The notes below the pieces were generated by a model. That model had not been told where the DNA came from and ran no database searches. It saw only the letters and a list, made by a program, of their open reading frames with translations. Source: Chlorocebus sabaeus (Eukaryota; Chordata; Mammalia; Primates; Cercopithecidae). From it: 64,000 nucleotides of DNA. Positions 37,418-48,737 of the stretch are shown here, piece by piece. Position 1 is the stretch's first letter; each line of letters opens with the position of its first letter. The DNA lies in contig NC_132910.1 in NCBI RefSeq assembly GCF_047675955.1, positions 115,799,143 to 115,863,142 on the forward strand, written 5' to 3'. The translations under genes were made by a program, and so were the position numbers.

Positions 37418-37576
37418 TTGTGTCTTTTAAAATTGAATTTCAAAAAGAGAAAACTTCAATGACATTTTCTGAAAAGTTCATGATTGTAAAAATGTAAGCA
37501 AACAAGGAAAGAAATTTTCTGTTACCAGTTCCCGGAGAGAACTTTGATATCAGTTAGAATGTATGCACTCATACAT

Positions 37577-37875
37577 TTTTTTGGTGGGGCGGGGGAGACG
37601 GAGTCTTGCTCTGTCGGCAGGCTGGAGTGCAGTGGCGCGATCTTGGCTCACTGCAACCTCCACCTCCCGGGTTCAAGTGATTCCCCTGCCTCAGTCTCCC
37701 AAGTAGCTGGGACTACAGGTGTGCACCACCACGCCCAGCTAGTTTTTTGTATTTTCAGGAGAGACGGAGTTTCACCTTGTTAGCCAGGATGGTCTCAATC
37801 TCCTGACCTCGAGATCCGCCCCCATCGGCCTCCCAAAGTGCTAGGATTACAGGCGTGAGCCACTGTGCCTGGTCC
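37577..37875 (-). mobile_element. Alu, full length
   Basis: Left tail partly replaced by 'ggtggggcgggggagac'. Ends 'ccactgtgcctggtcc'. Confidence 0.92.
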
Positions 37876-38011
37876 TAATTTTTGTATTTTTAGTAAAGAC
37901 AAGGTTTCACTATGTTGGCCAGGCTGGTCTCGAACCCCTGACCTCAAGTGATCTGCCCACCTCAGCCTCCCAAAGTGCTGGGATTACAGGCGTGAGCCAC
38001 TGCGCCCAGCC
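37876..38011 (-). mobile_element. Alu right arm
   Basis: 'taatttttgtatttttagta' to 'ccactgcgcccagcc', directly abutting the previous Alu. Confidence 0.88.
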
Positions 38012-38147
38012 AGAGATTTTCTATTAAATAAAATAATGCATGTAATGCTCTTTCTACAGTGTTGTCTCTACAAAGCACTAAGCAAATGTTAGTCATTTTT
38101 TTTCTAAATCAGATTTATTAAGGAATTATTAACATACATAATCATTT

Positions 38148-38281
38148 TTGTTTGTTTTTTGTTTGTAAAGACAGGGTCTCACTATATTCACAGGGTCTTG
38201 GAACTCCTGGTCTCAACTGATTCTCCTGCCTCGGTTTCCCAAAGTGCCGGGATTACAGGCAAGAGCCACCATGCCAAACCC
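38148..38281 (-). mobile_element. Alu fragment, old
   Basis: GTTT-rich end, 'aaagacagggtctcactata', ends 'caccatgccaaacc'. Confidence 0.82.
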
Positions 38282-38330
38282 ATTGTTTTAATAATATATT
38301 AAGAATACGTTATGTAAGTAGTTCAGCAAT

Positions 38331-38528
38331 TTTTTTTTGTTTTGAGACAGAGTCTTGCTCTGTGGCCCAGGCTGGAGTGCAGTGGCGTGGTGTTAGCTCA
38401 CTGCAACCTCTATCTCTCGGGTTCAAGCAATTCTCCTGCCTCAGCCTCTCAAGTAGCTGGGATTACAGGCACCCCCCACCACACCTGGCTAAGTTTTTGT
38501 ATTTTTAGTAATAAAATTTGCTCCCGGC
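38331..38528 (-). mobile_element. Alu, internally deleted
   Basis: Left arm to 'tttgtatttttagtaataaa', then only the terminal 'ctcccggcc' remains. Confidence 0.85.
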
Positions 38529-39342
38529 CAGCAAATTTTTTCATCTGCAGTATGAAATTTTTCAAAATAAAGTCTAAAGGGAAAAGATAGGCTAAAGAGC
38601 TTGCTTACACTTTAGGGTAGGAATAATCTGTGATTACCTGGTATAAACCAGGAGAAAGAAATGGTATCAGGAAATAGAATTCTGAACCTTGCAAGTTTAA
38701 TAGAAGGAGATTGGTGGAGCTGGGGAGTGAGGTTGTCAGACAGAGAGGTGCACTTCAGTAGGAGACCTTGACTGCCAGGAAAAATGATGAGTGGGAGGAG
38801 AGGATGTTCTCTGAAAAATCAAGGGTGACTATAGAAGGAAGAAGGGGAACAAGATCCATCTCGTCTTACCAGTTGGTCTAGACCTTGCCTTGCTATTTCA
38901 TGTTTAGCGTGTCTACGTGAAAAGTTAAAGAAAAGTATATAATTGCCAGTAAAAGTCATCCATATTCTTTCTCAGGGAATATATGCAGAAACCATGGGTT
39001 AGGTGCAGGAATAGGACTCTGTGGAGCTCTGTCCAAAATGTACCCCTCCCTGCAATGTATTTGTATAGTACTTCAGGCATAGATAATATACAGGAATTAA
39101 AACTTAAGTCCTCACAGGGAAACAGTACTAAAATCTCAGCCCATATAATGCTCTAATGACTGTTAAAGCAATTTATATAAGCATAGCCCTGTAAATAAAT
39201 TATATTTATAAAGTATCTGACACTTCAATTTTGTATCACTAAAGATCTTTTGGTGAAGATTCTTGCATTTATTTACTTATGAGGAGTAAGGAAAGGAGGA
39301 GAGAAGCTGTTTTCCTACTGTTGGGGCTCAGAAGATAATACT
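38529..39342. other. intergenic sequence upstream of TMEM192
   Basis: About 800 bases without a repeat I can name. No coding frame of note. Confidence 0.4.
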
Positions 39343-39607
39343 GGATAGGCGCAGTGGCTCACGCCTGTAATCGCAGCACTTTGGGAAGCCAAGGCAGGCG
39401 AATCACCTGACATCAAGAGTTTGAGACCAGCCTGGCCAACATGACAAAACCCCATTTCTACTAAAAATACAGAAATTAGCCAGCATGGTGGCATACGCCT
39501 GTAATCCTAGCTACTCGGGAGGCTGAGGCAGGAGAATGGTTTGAACCCAGGGGCAGAGACTGCACCACTGCACTCCAGCCTGGGCAACAAAGCAAGACTC
39601 TTTTCAG
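39343..39607 (+). mobile_element. Alu, 3' part shortened
   Basis: Starts 'ggataggcgcagtggctcac' and passes from 'acccaggggcagagac' directly to 'tgcaccactgcactccag'. Confidence 0.88.
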
Positions 39608-39627
39608 ATTTAAAAGTTTAAACATGC

Positions 39628-39845
39628 AACCAGCCTGGCCAAAATGGTGAAACCCCGTCTCTATCAAAAATAGAAAAATTAACAAGGTGTGGTGATTCAT
39701 GCCTGTAGTTTCAGCCACTCAGGAGGCTGAGGCACGAGAATTGCTTGAACCTGGGAGGCAGAGGTTGCAGTGAGCCGAGATCGTGCCACTGCACTCCAGC
39801 CCGGGTGACAGAGCAAGACCCTGTCTCAACAACAACAACAAAAAA
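39628..39845 (+). mobile_element. Alu, 5' truncated, CAA tail
   Basis: Begins at 'aaccagcctggccaaaatgg', ends with an (ACA)n tail. Confidence 0.88.
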
Positions 39846-39889
39846 GAGGATAATATCACAAAGTATAGTGCTTTTATATGCTGAGTACT

Positions 39890-40850
39890 TGAAGTGAAGG
39901 ACACGTTGGCAAGGCCTCGAAAGCAGTTTCTCTATGACTTTCCCCTACCCTCTTGTCTCCTGCTCCCCTTTCTCTCCCAAGGCAAACCATGGAAACTAGA
40001 ATTCCTCTTCCCCAAGGCCCATTATAGAAACTAGAAATATTACCGTAACATTTCCCCACCTTTCTGTGTAGGAGCTGGCCGTAAAGAAATTATGTGACCT
40101 ACCTTGTCATAAGACCTTTATTCTAGAAAGGGTTCTGCCTTACTCCTGGGAGGAAGGAATGCCACACAGAGAGGTCAAGATTTTTGAACAGACAGTCCTA
40201 GCTGACCCTGGTACTAAGCATTAAAGTAGATGCTTGTAAATTCTTATCCCTACTCAGTCTATCGTCATTAGATCATTCCCTTTTTGTTAGGTCACATTTC
40301 TACACAACTGCGCATTCTTCATTAAACCCAAGCATGAGAATAGACAGCTTTCCCTGAATCATTCGGTCTTTATTTCTAAAGGCTCTGGGGTCACCTAAAA
40401 CGTTGATTAAATAAATCTGTTATGCTCGGCCGGGCTTGGTGGCTCACGCCTGTAATCCCAGCACTTTGGAAGGCCAAGGCTGCAGATCCACGAGGTCAGG
40501 AGTTCGAGACCAGCCTGACCAACATGATGAAACCCCATCTCTACTAAAAATACAAAAATTAGCCGGGCATGGTGGCACGCACCTGTAATCACAGCTACTC
40601 CGGAGGCTGAGGCAGGAGAATCCCTTGAACCCAGGAGGCAGAGGTTGCAGTGAGCCGAGATCGTGCCACTGCACTCCAGCCTGGGTGACAGAGCGAGACT
40701 CCATCTTAAATAAATAAATAAATAAATCTGTTATGCATTTCTCTTGTTAACCTGGCTTTTGTTATGGGAGTGTCAGCCATGACCCTGTGATGGGGAGGAA
40801 AGATATCACACCTTTCCACCTCTGTGCTACCAAACAGTTCACCATTAGAA
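39890..40850 (+). mobile_element. ERV1-like LTR, family unassigned, interrupted by an Alu
   Basis: 'ctttctgtgtaggagctggc', 'gtaaagaaattatgtgacct', 'gaaagggttctgccttactc', then an LTR-like polyadenylation region 'attaaataaatctgttatgc' and 'tctcttgttaacctggcttt' after the Alu. This order resembles class I ERV LTRs of the MER4/MER61 group. Non-coding relic. Boundaries approximate. Confidence 0.5.
40428..40719 (+). mobile_element. Alu, full length, AAAT tail
   Basis: Starts 'ggccgggcttggtggctcac'. The 17-bp target-site duplication aaataaatctgttatgc at 40409-40425 and 40720-40736 is identical and splits the LTR. Confidence 0.95.
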
Positions 40851-41136
40851 GATTCTGGACTGAAGCCCCATCTTTCCTGTAAGTGTTGTCACCATCAATA
40901 TTGTTCCAGGCACCGTGCTCATTCCTGATCACAAATATTAAAATGTTAATAATATCTCATTGATTTTTTTCAACATCAAATTCTGTCCTTTATGCACTAT
41001 GACTTCTATTATTGAGCCTAGCATAACGTAACATGTCATACAAACAATCAGTACTTAATTGATATTTTTGTTAGTTTTAAAGCAGGATCTCTTTACTGAT
41101 ACTGATTTTAATCTGCCTTTTAAATGGATTCATTTA
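40851..41136. other. intergenic sequence
   Basis: Nothing recognised. Confidence 0.4.
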
Positions 41137-41268
41137 TTTATTTTTTGAATAAAGATGGAGGTCTCACTATGTTGCTAAGGCTGGTCTTGATCTCCTGGGC
41201 TCAAGCAATCCTCCCACCTCGGTCTCCCAAAGTGCTGGGATTACAGGCATGAGCCACTGTGCTCAGCT
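41137..41268 (-). mobile_element. Alu monomer fragment
   Basis: 'ggaggtctcactatgttgct' to 'gagccactgtgctcagc'. Confidence 0.83.
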
Positions 41269-41400
41269 TAAATTTATTTTTAATCAATAAATAAAAGTTA
41301 TATATGTTTATGATGTTCAGCATGAGGTTTTGGTATATGGATACATTGCAGAATGATTGAATCAAGCTAATTAATGTATTCGCCACCTCCCATACTTATT
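41269..41400 (+). mobile_element. L1 3' region fragment
   Basis: 'catgaggttttggtatatgg', 'atacattgcagaatgattga' and 'aatcaagctaattaatgtat' follow the L1 3' end. Confidence 0.6.
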
Positions 41401-42679
41401 TTTTTTCTTAAGTTGCCTTTGATATAAAATTTTAGAACAAGTTGACCCTAGCTAAATATTTCTACAATTCTCTTAGGCTGACCTATACCATTGTCAGAAA
41501 TGCAGATATCCAAAATTCTGTCTTTGGATAATGTTTTGTAGCTAAATCTCTTTTAGATACTCAGAAGGATGCCGTTAAAAACTTCTCTTTCAATGAACAG
41601 ACAAAAAAAAGGTGGTCAATAGTTATTTTAGTATATCAAATTATATTTAGTTTATGTACTTTTTTCTAGAACTTTTTTTTCTAGAAATTTAAGGATATTG
41701 TAAGCAATTGGAAACATTCCAGTTTCCATTTATTTGTTTCATAAATGTTTGTATCTTTCGAAGCACCTGTACCACAAATCCAGTTGTAACCAAACATTTC
41801 ACATTTGAGTGATAATAGACTCTGTTAGAGGTCTCAGGGCTTGTAAAGTTTCAGGCTTGATATCCAGTACTTGCCCTCTCATTATTGTTTGTTTTCTCCT
41901 AAAGTTCTTATGATCTCAAATCCTGGCATTTAAAAACACACTTATTTTTGAAGGCAGAGGGTTTTCTTGTTTGTTTGTTTTTTGTTTTGGTTTCACTGAC
42001 TCATTCAGGAGGGAAAAAAAAAGTTGGCTAAAAACCCTAAAAGTAATTTATGTTTGGATAGACACCAAATATGTGAAGTTTCAGACCAAAACCATGATTT
42101 CTCTGAAAGTTTTTAGAACATACACACCGAAACTCAGGGTGAAAATGAATTTTGTAACCTTCATGAAACTCAAAGCTACTACTTAGCGATTATAGAGCTG
42201 ACCTTGTCTAATCTCCACTTACTCCTGATTCTTCTTTAATGCCAAGTACCAGGCTCAGGCATCCAGCCCAAGCAGTCGGCAGCATTCTCATGGAAGACCT
42301 CCTTATTTCAGAAATAATCAGAAGATGGGGCTTTAAGTGTTTTGCAGTGATATCTCTTTTAATTAAGATCTACACAGTTAAGAAGTAAAACTTTTCTTTT
42401 ACAATACAATTCATAATTCTGTGTGTTGAGGTCTAAAAGAATATTTGAAGGTATCCCCAAATAACTTATAAAATAATTATTTTGATTCTCTACCCTGAGC
42501 TGAGCAGTAGCTCCCTAATCTGGCTCTGATTCAATTCCAAACTATACAAGGCTTTACCCTCTTTCAGGAAGCTCACTCTTCTGAGTCTGAGTCTTTGTAT
42601 AACCAACCGTTCTAGGAATCAAAGGGCCTAGTTCCTTTCCAACTTGACTTTTATATTTCTTTTAAGAGTAATCCCCAGT
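41401..42679. other. intergenic AT-rich sequence, no Alu for 1.3 kb
   Basis: The longest Alu-free stretch in the upstream half apart from the ERV region. I see no gene. The 71-codon frame at 41971-42186 has no relative I recognise. Confidence 0.4.
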
Positions 42680-42695
42680 TGATGGATTATTTAAT

Positions 42696-42995
42696 TATTT
42701 ATTTGTTTATTTATTTTGAGATGGAGTCTCACTCTGTTGCTAGAGTGCAGTGGCAGGATCTCGGCTCACTGCAACCTCCACCTGCCAGGTTCAAGCGATT
42801 CTCCTGCCTCATCCTTCCAAGTTGCTGGTACTACAGGTACCTGCCACCACGCCCAGCTAATTTTTTTGTATTTTTCACAGAGATGGGATTTCACTATGAT
42901 GTCCAGGCTGACCTCAAACTCCTGACCTCAGGTGATCTGTCTGCCTCAGTCTCCCAAAGGGCTGGGATTACAGGTGTGAGCCACTACGCCCGGCC
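42696..42995 (-). mobile_element. Alu, full length
   Basis: TTTA-rich end, 'gagatggagtctcactctgt', ends 'ctacgcccggcc'. Target-site duplication tgatggattatttaat (42680-42695) / tgatggataatttaat (42996-43011). Confidence 0.95.
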
Positions 42996-43089
42996 TGATG
43001 GATAATTTAATAATGATGTTGAGAAAACCCACCAGCCATGTGGAAGAAAATAAAGTTGAATCACTCCCCATTTCTTTTTCTTTTTTCTT

Positions 43090-43394
43090 TATTTTTTTAT
43101 TTTTTATTTTTTTGAGACAGCGTCTTGCTCTGTCATCCAGGCTGGAGTGCAATGGCGCAATCTTGGCTCACTGCAGCCTCCGCCTCCCGGGTTCAAGCGA
43201 TTCTCCTGCCTCAGCCTCTGGAGTAGCTGGGATTACAGCCGCACACCATCACACCTGACTAATTTTTGTATTTTTAGTAGAGACAGGTTTCACCATGTTG
43301 GCCAGGCTAGTCTCAAACTCCTAACCTCAAGTGATCTGCCCACCTTGGCCTCCCAAAGTGCTGGGATTACAGGTATCAGCCATCGCGGCCAGTC
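43090..43394 (-). mobile_element. Alu, full length
   Basis: T/A-rich tail, 'gagacagcgtcttgctctgt', ends 'catcgcggccag'. Confidence 0.93.
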
Positions 43395-43457
43395 TACTTC
43401 TCATTTCTTAAACCAAAATTAATTACTAATGGTTCAGACTAAAACCTGAAAAATAAG

Positions 43458-43628
43458 TAGTTGGCTGTGGTGGCTCATGTCTGTGATACCAGCACTTTGG
43501 AAAGCTGAGGCAGGAGGATCACTTGAGTCCTGGAATTCAAGGCTGCAGTGAGCCATGATTGCAACACTGCACTACAGCCTGAGTGACAGAGCAAGACCCT
43601 GTCTCTAAAAAAAAAAAAAAAAAAAAAA
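43458..43628 (+). mobile_element. free left Alu monomer (FLAM-like)
   Basis: A single arm: 'gtggctcatgtctgtgatac', 'ttcaaggctgcagtgagcca', 'ctgagtgacagagcaagacc', then poly-A. The 'aaggctgcagtgagccatga' block is typical of FLAM_C. Descended from 7SL RNA. Confidence 0.75.
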
Positions 43629-43639
43629 TTAAAGAAAAG

Positions 43640-44105
43640 ACAAAAAGAAGAAATCAAACCAACAGAATTTCTAGAAAAAATATTTTAATGTGGCCTTACA
43701 ATACTTCCCATGAATTACCCCAAATACAAAACGATAAAGAAAAAGGTTCAAGAAATTTGACTACATAAAAAGTTTGAAACTTTTGCATAAGAAAAAAGAA
43801 AACATAAAGTTAAAATACAAATGACAAATGACAAATAACTAAAAGCAACATAAATATCTATTATTTAAGGAATGAATAAATAAACTATGGTATCTACACT
43901 TAGAAGACTATTCAACCATTTGAAAAAGAAGGTAGATCTGCGCACATTGGCAAAATAAATAGGCCTTTAATATAGTATGTTACAAAAGCAGGTCGCAAAA
44001 TAATAGCTATGCTATAATTTTATCCATGAAGAAAGAATACAAATATAATGCAAAACCCAACTATTTTCATAGGCAAATATATGCTATGAAAGTTTATGGA
44101 GCCAG
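43640..44105 (+). mobile_element. L1M relic: ORF2 C-terminal part and 3' end
   Basis: 'tttgactacataaaaagttt', 'gaaacttttgcataagaaaa' and 'acaaatgacaaatgacaaat' match the L1 ORF2 C-terminal region. 'aaataaactatggtatctac' matches the 3' end. Frame decayed. Confidence 0.65.
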
Positions 44106-44248
44106 AAAAATTACGCAAGAAAAATAAAGAAATGGTATTCAAATTAAAAAGAAAGTTCTAAATCAAGGACTAGAGGAAACAAAATAGAAAGGAAGACATG
44201 AAACTATTTCTATTCATAGAAGACATAATGTTAAATCTAAAAAACCTT

Positions 44249-44545
44249 GGCTGGGCACATTGGCTCACACCTATAATCCCAGCACTTTGGGAGGCCAAGG
44301 AGGGTGGATTGCTTGAGGCCAGGAGTTTGAAACCAGCCTGGCCAACATGGTGTAACCCTGTCTCTACTAAAAATACAAAAATCAGCCAGATATAGTGGCA
44401 TATGCCTGTAATTCCAGCTGCTCAGGAGGCTGAGGCACGAGAACTGTTTGAATCCAGGAGGCAGAGGCAGAGGATACATTAAGCCAAGATTGTGCACTGC
44501 ACTCCAACCTGCACAACAGAGAGAGACTCCTTTTCAAAAAAATAA
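44249..44545 (+). mobile_element. Alu inside the L1 relic
   Basis: Starts 'ggctgggcacattggctcac'. A/T-rich tail 'caaaaaaataaaaattataa'. Splits the L1 reverse-transcriptase domain. Confidence 0.93.
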
Positions 44546-44848
44546 AAATTATAAAATTAAGAAAATAAAAAGCCTGAAAGAATTCATGAAAAACTATTAC
44601 AGCTAATAAATCAATTCAGAGAAGTTTTGGGATATATAATCAACACAAAACTTGGAAGACTCCTACTTCCTGATTTCAAAATGTACTACAAAGCTACAGT
44701 AAGCAAAACAGTATGGTACTGGTGTAAAGATAAACATATAGAACAATAAAATCAATCACAGAAATAAAACCACTCATCTGTAGTCAACTGATTTTCAACA
44801 AGGATACCAAGATCATTCAATGGAGAAAGAATAGTCTTCAAGAAGTGG

Positions 44849-45130
44849 GGCTGGGCATGGTGGCTCATGCCTGTAATCCCAGCACTTTGGGAGGCCGAGG
44901 AGGTGGATCACCTGAGCTCAAGAGTTTGAGACCAGACTGGCCAACATAGTGAAACCCCATCTCTACTAAAATATATATATACAAAAATTAGCTGGGCATG
45001 GTGGCGCATGCCTGTAGTCCCAGCTACTCAGGAGGCTGAGGCATGAGAATTGCTTGAACCCAAGAGACAGAGGCTGCAGTTAGCTGAGATCATGCCACTG
45101 TACTCCAGCCTGGGTAGCAGAGCTAGAATC
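44849..45130 (+). mobile_element. Alu with hugely expanded tail, inside the L1 relic
   Basis: Starts 'ggctgggcatggtggctcat'. Target-site-like flanks tcaagaagtgg (44838-44848) and aaaagaaatgg (45403-45413) bracket the Alu and the purine tract, so the tract is its tail. Confidence 0.92.
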
Positions 45131-45412
45131 CATCATAAAAAGAAAGAAAGATGGAAAGAAGGAAGGAAGGCAGGAAGGAAGGAAGGAAGGAAGGAAGGAA
45201 GGAAGGAAGGAAGGAAGGAAGGAAGGAAGGAAGGAAGGAGAGAGAAAGGGAAGGAAAGGAGAGGAGAGGAGAAGAAGAGAAGGGAAGAGAAGGGAAAGGG
45301 AGGGGAGGGGAGGAGAGGGGAGGGAAGGGAAGGGAAGGGAAGAGAAGGGAAGGGAAGGGAAGGGAAGGGAAGGCAAAGGAAAGGAAGGGAAAGGAAAAAG
45401 AAAAAAAGAAAT
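45131..45412 (+). repeat. GGAA/GGGA purine microsatellite, about 280 bp
   Basis: An uninterrupted (GGAA) run of about 16 units at 45173-45238 passes into AGGAG/AGGGG and GGGAA variants. Almost pure purine on the plus strand. It derives from an Alu A-tail. Frames of Lys/Glu/Gly/Arg through it are repeat translation. Confidence 0.95.
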
Positions 45413-45656
45413 GGTGCTGATAAAACTGGAGATTCACAGGCAAAAGAATGAAGTTGGACCCTTTCCTTATACTTTATATAAAAAGGACTCAAACTGGATT
45501 AAATATCTAAATTTAAGAACTAAAACTGTAAAACTGTTAGCAGAAAATATAAGGACAAATCTGCATGACCTTGGATTTGGCAATAGTTTCTTAAATATGA
45601 CACCAAAAGAACAGACCGAAGAAAATAAGTAAATTGGACTTAATTAAAATTAAAAG

Positions 45657-45968
45657 GCCAGGCACAGTGCCTCACACCTGTAATCCCAGCATTTTCAGAG
45701 GCAGGAGGAACACTTGAGGCCCGGAGTTCAAGACCAGCCTGGTCAACATAGCGAGACCCTCATCAAAAAATAACAAATTTATAAAAACTTATTTATCTAC
45801 AAAAAAATTTTTTAATTAGCCAGGCACAGTGGTACACATCTGTAGTCCCAGCTACTCCAGAGGCTGAAGTGAGAGGATTGCTTGAGTCCAGCAGATGGAA
45901 ACTAATAAGCTATGATTACACCACTGTACTCCAGCCTGAGTGACAGAGTAAGATCCTGTCTCAAAAAG
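45657..45968 (+). mobile_element. Alu (older)
   Basis: Starts 'ggccaggcacagtgcctcac', deleted in 'gcattttcagaggcagg', ends 'gtaagatcctgtctc', followed by an AT-rich run. Confidence 0.9.
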
Positions 45969-46050
45969 TTATATATTATATAATATATACCATATAATTA
46001 CATATATGATATTATTTATAATGTATATGTATATTTTTGGACCTATATAT
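45969..46050. repeat. AT-rich low-complexity run
   Basis: Irregular (TA)n with short palindromes 'tatattatataatatata'. Confidence 0.85.
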
Positions 46051-46117
46051 ATAGTAACAATGAAGCTTGTCATTAAAGAGCATAGGAATTAAAAAACAAA
46101 AAACAAAACAGAAATAG

Positions 46118-46428
46118 GCCAGGCACAGTGGCTCATGCCTGTAATCCCAACACTTTGGGAGGCCAAGGCATGTGGACCACCTGAGGTCAGGAGTTTGAAA
46201 CCAGCCTGACCAATATGGTGAAACCCTATCTCTACTAAAAATACAAAAACTACCTGGGAATGGTGGCATGCATCTGTAATCCCAGCTACTCGGGAGACTG
46301 AGGCATGAGAATCACTTGAACACGGGAGGCAGAGGCTGCAATGAGTCAAGATCGTGCCACTGCACTCCAGCTGGGCGACAGAATGAGACTTTGTCTCAAC
46401 AACAACAACAACAGCAACAACAGAAAAC
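46118..46428 (+). mobile_element. Alu, full length, CAA tail
   Basis: Starts 'ggccaggcacagtggctcat'. The tail is (CAA)n with a few CAG. Confidence 0.93.
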
Positions 46429-46693
46429 ACAGGAATAGATTTATAACCATTGATTTATATGTGCTGCAAAAAGATATCGTTAAGTTAAAAAATTAATTTG
46501 TAATTATATAGATTTGCTTTTGTATACTTGTGAAAATTTTCTGCAAGAATATATAAAAACCATTAAAGGTTATCTCTACTGAGTAGGACTGAAAATGTAG
46601 AAAAATATTTTCATTCCAGTTTAAATTTTTCTGCACTCTGAGATTGTTACCATGTGTGACTTTTCAAACTTTATTTAAAAATGTTTAATTATA

Positions 46694-47009
46694 GGCTGGG
46701 CGTGGTGGCTCACGCCTGTAATCCCAGCACTTTGGGAGGCTGAGGTGGGTGGATCACGAGGTAAGGAGATCGAGACCATCCTGGCTAACACGGTGAAACT
46801 CCGTCTCTACTAAAAATACAAAAAATTAGCTGGGCGTGGTGACGGGCGCCTGTAGTCCCAGCTACTCAGGAGGCTGAGGCAGGAGAATGGCGTGAACCCG
46901 GGAGGTGGAGCTTACAGTGAGCCGAGATCGCGCCACTGCACTCCAGTCTGGGAGACACAGCGAGACTCCATCTCAAAAAAAAAACAAACAAACAAACAAC
47001 AAAAAAAAT
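46694..47009 (+). mobile_element. AluY-like, full length
   Basis: Starts 'ggctgggcgtggtggctcac'. Tail with (AAAC)n. Target-site duplication gtttaattata / ttttaattata. Confidence 0.94.
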
Positions 47010-47171
47010 TTTAATTATACACATAAATCACGACCACACAGTAAGCAGTTTGGTGTGTGTATTCCTGCAGACTTTTCCCTGTAAACTTTTATAGCATATA
47101 GTTTCATGTTAAAATACTTGATTTTTCTATTACACATACTTTTTTCATGAATAAAATTATATTATAGCTGC

Positions 47172-47184
47172 TTATATATATATA

Positions 47185-47217
<33 letters not shown>

Positions 47218-47218
47218 T
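47172..47218. repeat. TA/TG dinucleotide repeat
   Basis: (TA)n-(TG)n-(TA)n, adjoining the poly-T of the next Alu. Confidence 0.95.
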
Positions 47219-47475
47219 TTTTTTAGACAAGGGCTTGCTCTGTCACCCAGGCTGGAGTGCAGTGGCATGATCTTGGCTCACTGTAGCCTTAAGCGCTCAG
47301 GCTCAAACAATCCTACCACCTCAGCCTCCTGAGTTGCTGAGACTACAGGATTGCACCACCAACAAGGTTTCATCAAGTTTCCCAGGCTGATCTCCAACTT
47401 CTGGGCTCAAGGGATCTTCCTGCCTCAACCTACCAAAGTGCTAGGATTATGGGCATGAGTCGCCATGCCCAGCCT
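47219..47475 (-). mobile_element. Alu (older), deleted
   Basis: 'agacaagggcttgctctgtc', a gap after 'attgcaccaccaac', ends 'gccatgcccagcc'. Confidence 0.9.
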
Positions 47476-47940
47476 TATTTTTTCCTATATTGTAGAGCTG
47501 GTTTTTTGCTAATATATATAGATCCACCTCATTTTTTAAAACTGCTGAATAGTGATTAAATTATGAATACTATAGTTAAATCAGTCCTCAAATAATGGAT
47601 TTGTAGGCTGCTCAGCTACTTGATATTTCAATAAATGCTATAAATGAATGTATTTTTACTTCCTTCCTTCCTTCCTTCCTACCCCTCTTGGTGCATATGG
47701 AGAGGTATTTTTCTAGAATAGGTACATTATTTTACAATTAAAAATACTTTGAAAAAGAAGAATGCTTTGGGAAGCTAGTAGAAAAATTTCTTTGAGATAT
47801 AAGTAACCAAAAATATAAATAGAATATATATTTAAAAGATTAAGATGTCTCTCTACATGTCATTGGAAAGTAGCCAAGGAAAATTAAAAAAAAAAAATCC
47901 ACCCCATAGTCCATATGCCTGACACTTGGACATTTTTAAT
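47476..47940. other. intergenic sequence with short TTCC run
   Basis: Possibly old L1 3' sequence (flanking text on both sides of the preceding Alu). A (TTCC)5 run is at about 47661. No gene. Confidence 0.4.
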
Positions 47941-48236
47941 TTTTTTTTATTTTTGAGATAGAGTCTCTTCCTGTTGCCCAAGCTGGAGTGTAGTGGCATG
48001 ATCTCAGCTCGCTGCAACCTCCACCTTCTGGGGTCAGGTGATCCTCCCGCCTCAGCCTCCCAAGTAGCTGGGGCAACAGGCACGCACCACCACATCTGGC
48101 TAATTTTTGTACATTTAGTAGAGAGGGGGTTTTACCATGTTGGCCAGGATAGTCTCAAACTCCTGACCTCATGTGATCCGTTCACCTCAGCCTCCCAAAG
48201 TGCTGGGGTTACAGGCGTGAGGCACCGTGCCCAGCC
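47941..48236 (-). mobile_element. Alu, full length
   Basis: T-rich end, 'gagatagagtctcttcctgt', ends 'caccgtgcccagcc'. Immediately upstream of the ERVL remnant. Confidence 0.93.
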
Positions 48237-48737
48237 AATTTTGAATTTTACATATATATAATCAAACTTGGGGATTTGTGACAGAAGAAATAAATTAAAT
48301 GAACACAAACAGGAATATGGAGAGGAATCCTCAGGGACCCCAGACAAAGAGGAATTGGAGAGTGAAGGTTTCCTCAGCCTTGAGCAGGTCGTAGCTCAGG
48401 GAGAATGGCTGAACTTGTTCATCAGAAACCATGCCAGCCCACACACTCACAGACACCTGCAAAATGCCGACTGCCCCTTTTGTCCTAACCTTTCTCCAAG
48501 CACTTGAAAGTAACAGGGGAAGTGGCACCACTCACTATCACCCCTAGTGATCCACTAGGAAAATTTTTGCTTCCTGTTCTCACGACATTACATTCTGTGG
48601 GCCTGGAGGTCTTAGGTCCAGAGGGAGGAACACTGCCACCCGGAGACATGACAATGATTCCATTATACTGGAAGTTAAGATTGCCACCTGGCCACTTTGG
48701 GCTCCTCCTGCCTCTAAGTCAACAGACTAAGAAGGGA

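Larger units (their letters stand above)
44106..45656 (+). mobile_element. L1M ORF2 relic interrupted by two Alus
   Basis: 44198 reads 'LFLFIEDIMLNLKN', a decayed form of the reverse-transcriptase FADD block. 44560-44848 and 45413-45656 continue ORF2 ('ctacaaagctacagtaagca', 'atggtgctgataaaactgg', 'ctggattaaatatctaaatt'). Stops and frameshifts throughout, so inactive. Confidence 0.85.

Noticed and set aside
43458..43628. A 7SL or other small RNA gene
   Set aside because: It has a poly-A end, many changes and no intact 7SL termini, fitting a FLAM-like Alu monomer. Alu A/B boxes elsewhere were likewise not called as tRNA genes.
45050..45492. Lys/Glu/Gly/Arg-rich and Ser/Pro/Leu/Phe-rich frames of up to 133 codons
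   Set aside because: Six-frame readings of the GGAA/GGGA purine tract; absence of stops follows from base composition.
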